The notes beneath the pieces are model-generated. The model did no database searches, was not told where the DNA came from, and saw only the letters and a list, made by a program, of their open reading frames with translations. Of a stretch of DNA of 24,731 nucleotides, positions 24,189 to 24,731 are shown piece by piece. Position numbers and translations under genes: made by a program. The stretch lies in NCBI GenBank assembly GCA_002068775.1, contig MWAX01000151.1, forward strand, positions 1-24,731, given 5' to 3'. The stretch's first letter is position 1. Every line of letters begins with the position of its first letter. Source of the DNA: Actinobacteria bacterium ADurb.Bin346 (lineage in GTDB: Bacteria > Actinomycetota > Humimicrobiia > Humimicrobiales > Humimicrobiaceae).

Positions 24189-24731
24189 TTATTTTTCTCT
24201 GTTTTTTCTTAGAAATGTGGGCACATCAAGATAATCATCTTCTTCGATTGTTTTAAAATCATCTGTGCCATATCTGTTTTCATATGTTTTTTCTGCAGCA
24301 GGTTTTTTCCCGGTTTCCGGGAATTCGCTGTCACTCAATATTTTTTCAACAGCCGTATCTTTTTCAAGATCTGATATTTTTTCTTCCGGTATAAAAGGTT
24401 TTTCAAAAAATCTTTCCCTGTCTTTAAAACCTGCAGCAATAATAGTGACTTTTAATTTATCATTAATGGTCTCATCTATTACTGCACCAAAAATGATGTT
24501 TGCATCTGCACTTGCAGCATTCCTTATTACTTCTGCTGCTTCATTTACTTCATGCAATTTTAAATCAGGTCCACCTGAAATATTCAGCAATATACCTTGT
24601 GCGCCATCAATTGAATTATCAATCAGGGGATTTCTTATGGCAAGCTGGGCAGCTTTTATCGCCCGGTTCTCTCCGGATGCAACACCATCTCCAAGAATAG
24701 CTGTGCCGGCATCTTTTATTATTGATTTTAT
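24189..24731 (-). CDS. ftsZ: FtsZ tubulin-like division GTPase, C-terminal part (runs off the window)
   Basis: The C-terminal 180 residues of FtsZ, open to the window edge. The visible part begins at IKDAGTAILGDGVASGENRA, passes SIDGAQGILLNISGG and EVNEAAEVIRNAA, then ANIIFGAVIDE and VTIIAAGF. These are the T7-proximal and C-terminal-domain segments of FtsZ. A variable, Glu/Lys-rich linker leads to a C-terminal DYLDVPTFLRKNREK, the conserved peptide that docks SepF and other partners. Asp in GDG replaces the more usual Ile of GIG in this loop. The GTP-binding tubulin signature lies outside the window. Confidence 0.95.
   Translation of the reverse strand: MKSIIKDAGTAILGDGVASGENRAIKAAQLAIRNPLIDNSIDGAQGILLNISGGPDLKLHEVNEAAEVIRNAASADANIIFGAVIDETINDKLKVTIIAAGFKDRERFFEKPFIPEEKISDLEKDTAVEKILSDSEFPETGKKPAAEKTYENRYGTDDFKTIEEDDYLDVPTFLRKNREK

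Overview
The window is an AT-rich, gene-dense bacterial chromosome segment. I see no insertion sequence, phage gene, CRISPR array or rRNA. The gene set points to a Gram-positive-type (monoderm-lineage) bacterium: an ftsZ-yggS-sepF-proC-divIVA cell-division tail, an AmaP-type membrane protein, two DegV proteins and AUG/UUG/GUG starts. A pair of helicase-nucleases laid out like actinobacterial AdnAB, plus several genes without a visible Shine-Dalgarno, suggests a low-GC, deep-branching actinobacterial relative. This placement is inference. The complete bacillithiol pathway would be unusual for classical Actinobacteria, which use mycothiol.

Layout. Bases 1-567 are non-coding and end in a strong hairpin terminator. 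On the minus strand (568-5890) lies a predicted exported, membrane-anchored trypsin-like protease with a C-terminal zinc ribbon, preceded upstream by the bacillithiol operon bshC-bshB-bshA. Divergent from bshC is a 49-residue zinc-ribbon protein (6161-6310) with a perfect 16-bp terminator hairpin, then ilvE (6498-7427, plus).

From 7480 to 14791 a minus-strand unit runs amaP, tRNA-Gly(CCC), adnA-like, adnB-like, all closely spaced. A diacylglycerol-kinase-family gene (plus) converges on an orphan substrate-binding lipoprotein gene (minus) over a shared hairpin. A plus-strand run follows: two tandem degV genes, 5-formyltetrahydrofolate cyclo-ligase (apparently with a CTG start) and a GT2 glycosyltransferase. 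The right end (20353-24731, minus) is the division cluster: ftsZ (cut by the window edge), yggS, sepF, proC, divIVA, yggU and a 54-residue membrane protein that overlaps the end of the glycosyltransferase gene antisense.

How they work together. BshA, BshB and BshC supply the three steps of bacillithiol synthesis. AdnA/AdnB should form a heterodimeric double-strand-break resection machine. FtsZ, SepF and DivIVA act at the septum and poles, and YggS and ProC are their usual metabolic companions. Several sigma70-type promoters share a 16-bp spacer (2129-2156, 5898-5925, 5968-5995, 6438-6465), and two others use an extended -10 (17145-17153, 21844-21852).

No wholly new multi-gene system is evident. 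The most interesting items are the adn pair with its divergent upstream motor and 24-bp tandem duplication, the tRNA embedded in that unit, the combination of bacillithiol genes with AdnAB-type helicases, and the zinc-ribbon protease.
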